Assembly: GCA_012861695.1 (NCBI GenBank)
Contig: JAAOOA010000002.1
Span: forward strand, 32,074,873 to 32,138,872
DNA from: Trematomus loennbergii
Lineage: Eukaryota > Chordata > Actinopteri > Perciformes > Nototheniidae
Length of the DNA: 64,000 bases
Reading direction: 5' to 3'
Under the pieces are notes generated by a model that saw only the letters and a list, made by a program, of their open reading frames with translations, did not search any database and had not been told where the DNA came from. A program made the translations under genes and the position numbers. Each line of letters begins with the position of its first letter. Positions within the stretch are counted from its first letter, which is position 1. Shown here one piece after another: positions 63,019 to 64,000 of this stretch.

Positions 63019-63898
63019 TGGGACTCAGGCCCCGGCTCCACGAGGACAAATACGGCAAAACGCATCGGAGTAACGCAAATGCAACCGCAAAAAACCTTCC
63101 GTCCCCACGCAATATACACCGGATTGTGTCAAGCTCCACGAGACGGCTCCGTTTACATCCAAACGCTGGAAAAGCTGCAGTACATATGCCGAACCTGTAC
63201 GTGGCGCTGTAACTTCCTCCACAAAAGCAGCAACTTCCTCCACAAAAGCAGCGAAGAAGAATGGTTGTCATGGCTGCACTTCTGTGTATTCTCCGCGGTG
63301 GTAGCCGACAGAACCGGGCGGAGTTGTTCGCCGGTCAGCGTGTGTTAAAGTTTAAATCTTCCGGACAAAATTATAAAAGTGCCGGTCAAAGGTCTTCATT
63401 GTTATTTATTGAGCTTTAAAACAAATGAATAACGACGATATAATGATATATAATCATCAAATACATCTCTTTTTCCTCTCTTCTGACAGCGTCAGTGTCT
63501 GTCTCATGCAGCAGCTGATCCTGTAATGAGTGACCCGACAGTAAAAATGAACATATTTCTAACTAGTTTAGGTAGTTTGAGAGGTAATTAAAATAGCTAA
63601 GGGTGATGATCTGACTTGAAGTGTGTGTTTTGCTCCCGCTGCATCACAGCGGCAGGAGCTGCGTGTCTCTGTCCTGTCAGATTAGACTTCACTCGCGTTT
63701 ATGTCCATATCGAGATAAAGATAAATAATCTGAATTCAAGGAGGAGCTCCTGTAGATGTTGCACAAAGAACTGTAGCATGGTCAGTAGCGACTGGAGCAC
63801 GATAGCAACCCCGCGGGGGAGAGGCAGGGAGAGGCGGGGCTATGAAAACGAATGACCGTATAGGCGACTCCACGGCCCCGTTGGACCCCCAGAGCGCT
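63019..63898. mobile_element. Unclassified CpG-rich repeat (copy 3)
   Basis: Matches 12582-13430 along most of its length (GCAAAACGCATCGGAGTAAC, CACAAAAGCAGCGAAGAAGA, AGTTTGAGAGGTAATTAAAA, CCCCGTTGGACCCCCAGAGC). Near 63740 about 70 bases differ. No transposase recognised. Confidence 0.6.
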
Positions 63899-64000
63899 CA
63901 GTTCCCAGATCTATCCACCTTTGGACCCGTTGTCGTTTGCGGGGTCTGTTTCTACGTTTCCCTTACGGCGTCGTGGAGCTTAGAGGGCTATACGCATGAG

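Overview
This is vertebrate nuclear DNA, almost certainly from a teleost fish. It holds split, multi-exon family C GPCR genes of the fish OlfC (vomeronasal type-2-like, V2R) type, set among fish-typical repeats: hAT-family elements with 8-bp target duplications, DIRS-like and L2-like retroelements, a TTAA-targeting MITE and fold-back elements. There are no operons, CRISPR arrays or bacterial features, and I recognised no tRNA or rRNA gene.

Layout. About 1-47.8 kb is a tandem array of OlfC receptor units, all on the + strand. Receptor A (1483-5868) is a pseudogene with three frameshifts. Receptor B (18964-22964) has frameshifts in exons 1, 2, 5 and 8 but an intact 7TM exon. A' (27040-28461) is a truncated duplicate of A. 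Receptor C (31654-35686) is the only fully intact gene: nine exons, 871 codons plus stop. Receptor D (42330-46306) is a pseudogene. Each unit has a conserved upstream motif, a TATA-like box in B/C/D, a poly(A) signal a few bases after the stop, and a conserved 3' flank. That flank ends in a relic promoter, in three of the four cases followed by a relic first exon of a further receptor. The units are separated by blocks of mobile-element debris (11.0-17.5, 28.5-31.2, 37.3-40.2 and again 60.8-64.0 kb) that were duplicated along with the receptors.

The most unusual element is at 6432-9754, in the 3' flank of receptor A. It encodes a SAP-like DNA-binding-type protein and a tyrosine recombinase with an apparently complete catalytic set (R, K, H-x-x-R, W, Y), has no reverse transcriptase, and is bounded by repeats arranged A1-ORFs-B1-A2-B2. 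Its ends can be placed to the base by comparison with uninserted paralogous flanks at 23.5, 36.2 and 46.9 kb. All three junctions share a single T. It is either a compact split-direct-repeat recombinase element or a head-to-tail pair of a full-length and an internally deleted copy.

From 48.0 kb on, the sequence is mostly transposon: an L2-like 3'-end fragment split by a 1.4-kb fold-back element, a near full-length but frameshifted L2-like LINE (about 50.96-55.52 kb) carrying a nested hAT, a 1.3-kb hAT-type element made of GACTCGG-like repeats, low-information sequence, an antisense L2 fragment, a DIRS-like 3' end with both inverted termini, and a copy of an unclassified CpG-rich repeat.

Working together: the receptors would be olfactory, probably amino-acid-sensing, class C GPCRs. 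The array shows duplication, exon homogenisation and decay, and mobile-element insertions act as datable markers. Exon boundaries come from paralogue alignment by eye plus GT/AG rules. No search was run.
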